Origin: JAQIBY01 sp051747965
Lineage (GTDB): Bacteria; Bacteroidota; Bacteroidia; Bacteroidales; ML635J-15
Length of the DNA stretch: 7,080 bases
Assembly: GCA_051747965.1 (NCBI GenBank)
Contig: JBNJGS010000093.1
Span: 1 to 7,080 of the forward strand
Reading direction: 5' to 3'
Shown here: positions 6,508-7,080 of the stretch, one piece after another
How positions within the stretch are numbered: position 1 is the first letter of the stretch
How the letters are laid out: every line of letters begins with the position of its first letter
Translations under genes and position numbers: made by a program
The notes under the pieces: generated by a model
The model's database searches: none
What the model was told of the DNA's origin: nothing
What the model saw: the letters and a program-made list of their open reading frames with translations, nothing else

Positions 6508-7080
6508 ACGCTCAGTCCTCGATATTCGTGTGGAGCCGGAGCAGGCAGGAAACATTCTACACGATTCCCTGAAGCCATCAGGTTTGCAATATGCTTTTCA
6601 CCCTGACAGTATAAAGCAGGACAGCTTCCGTCTTATACTGGATCTGAATGCCGGCTGGGGAATGGAAAATGCCCGGACCATTACCAATAGCAAAGGCCTG
6701 GTTGATGAGTTGATTATCGAAGCCGAAAAACTCCCCGAAAGTGAACTGGCAGATTCCATTATATTGTCTGAAGTGTTTTTTCTTGCCAACGAGGAGAATG
6801 CACTGACCAACTGGTTTGAAATACTCAACCTCTCTCATAGCAGGAAAAAGCTTTCTAAAGCTATCATTCAGACACGCAGCGGTAAGTATTACCTGCCCGA
6901 AAGCCTGAATATACCTGCTCAGTCATGTGTTGTTGTGCGCGACAGTAGCGGTCGCCTCCTGAACAAAGCAAAAGATCATGTTATCCTTGCCGACAGCAGT
7001 GGAGCAATAATTTCACGCTTTTCATGGAATGCTGAACGCATGAATTTTCCGGAAGATTCCCTCTTCAGCCTGGAAATCAA
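6428..7080 (+). CDS. Exported protein with lamin-tail-like domain (3' partial)
   Basis: The frame starting at ATG 6428 stays open for 217 codons to the window edge, so the gene continues to the right. It begins with a clear signal peptide: MKKKLN, a hydrophobic core LVFLLCL (11-17), and a likely signal peptidase I site after GFS (21-23), before QES. Cys16 lies inside the core without a convincing lipobox, so a lipoprotein is unlikely. Residues 27-107 form a domain I do not recognise, with a WGMENA element (77-82). Residues about 110-200 resemble a lamin tail domain (Ig-like beta sandwich): IILSEVFF (111-118), the diagnostic NWFEILNLS (128-136), YYLPESLNIPAQSCVVV (154-170), then DHVILADSSG (183-192) and SRFSW (196-200). 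In bacteria this domain is common in large secreted or surface proteins, often linked to nucleases, CotH or phosphatase modules; any such module would lie beyond the window. The start lies 80 bases inside the CapA-like gene, without a clear Shine-Dalgarno sequence. The predicted secretion at that exact start and the long open frame make the gene real; the domain name is less certain. Confidence 0.78.
   Translation, partial: MKKKLNIFLSLVFLLCLSNTGFSQESERSVLDIRVEPEQAGNILHDSLKPSGLQYAFHPDSIKQDSFRLILDLNAGWGMENARTITNSKGLVDELIIEAEKLPESELADSIILSEVFFLANEENALTNWFEILNLSHSRKKLSKAIIQTRSGKYYLPESLNIPAQSCVVVRDSSGRLLNKAKDHVILADSSGAIISRFSWNAERMNFPEDSLFSLEI

Noticed and set aside
6504..6575. GTG at 6504 as the start of the last gene
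   Set aside because: That frame ends at a TGA after about 22 codons. The true frame begins at ATG 6428.
6578..6838. Two minus-strand open frames near the right end
   Set aside because: They cover the same bases as the partial lamin-tail gene on the + strand, which has a signal peptide and domain-like motifs; the minus frames have neither.
1..7080. Poly-gamma-glutamate capsule locus
   Set aside because: A CapA-family protein alone does not show this; no CapB-type ligase or CapC-type membrane protein is present in the window.

Overview
The window looks like chromosomal DNA from a member of the Bacteroidota, probably Bacteroidales-like. It is moderately AT-rich. A TAnnTTTG-type promoter element is visible, most starts have poor Shine-Dalgarno sequences, and the proteins resemble Bacteroidota families: a TMTC-like glycosyltransferase with TPRs, a PAP2 subfamily with a stretched first motif, and an exported lamin-tail-domain protein. 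The taxonomic call is an inference from these traits; there is no rRNA or marker gene to confirm it.

All genes lie on the + strand and fill the window almost completely. Positions 1-2202 hold a membrane GT-C glycosyltransferase with C-terminal TPRs that resembles eukaryotic TMTC O-mannosyltransferases. Its reading frame is open to the left edge, so its true start is outside the window. A 79-base gap (2203-2281) follows, containing a probable terminator hairpin and then a promoter-like element. From 2282 a second transcription unit begins, made of five overlapping genes: a PAP2-family membrane phosphatase (2282-2929), an ArnT/PMT-like GT-C glycosyltransferase (2926-4596), a DPM1-like GT2 glycosyltransferase (4583-5335), a secreted CapA-family metallophosphoesterase-like protein (5332-6507), and an exported protein with a lamin-tail-like domain that runs off the right edge (6428-7080). 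The overlaps are 4, 14, 4 and 80 bases.

Read together, the genes suggest cell-envelope glycosylation. The GT2 would load a sugar from a nucleotide sugar onto a polyprenyl phosphate on the cytoplasmic face. One or both GT-C enzymes would use that lipid-linked sugar on the periplasmic face, and the PAP2 enzyme could recycle the polyprenyl carrier or dephosphorylate a lipid acceptor. The CapA-like and lamin-tail proteins are exported, and their part is unclear. The individual families are well supported by motifs; the pathway, sugar and acceptor are inferences from gene order. I saw no mobile elements, CRISPR arrays, tRNA/rRNA genes, frameshifts or pseudogenes. No stretch longer than 300 bases lacks a gene.
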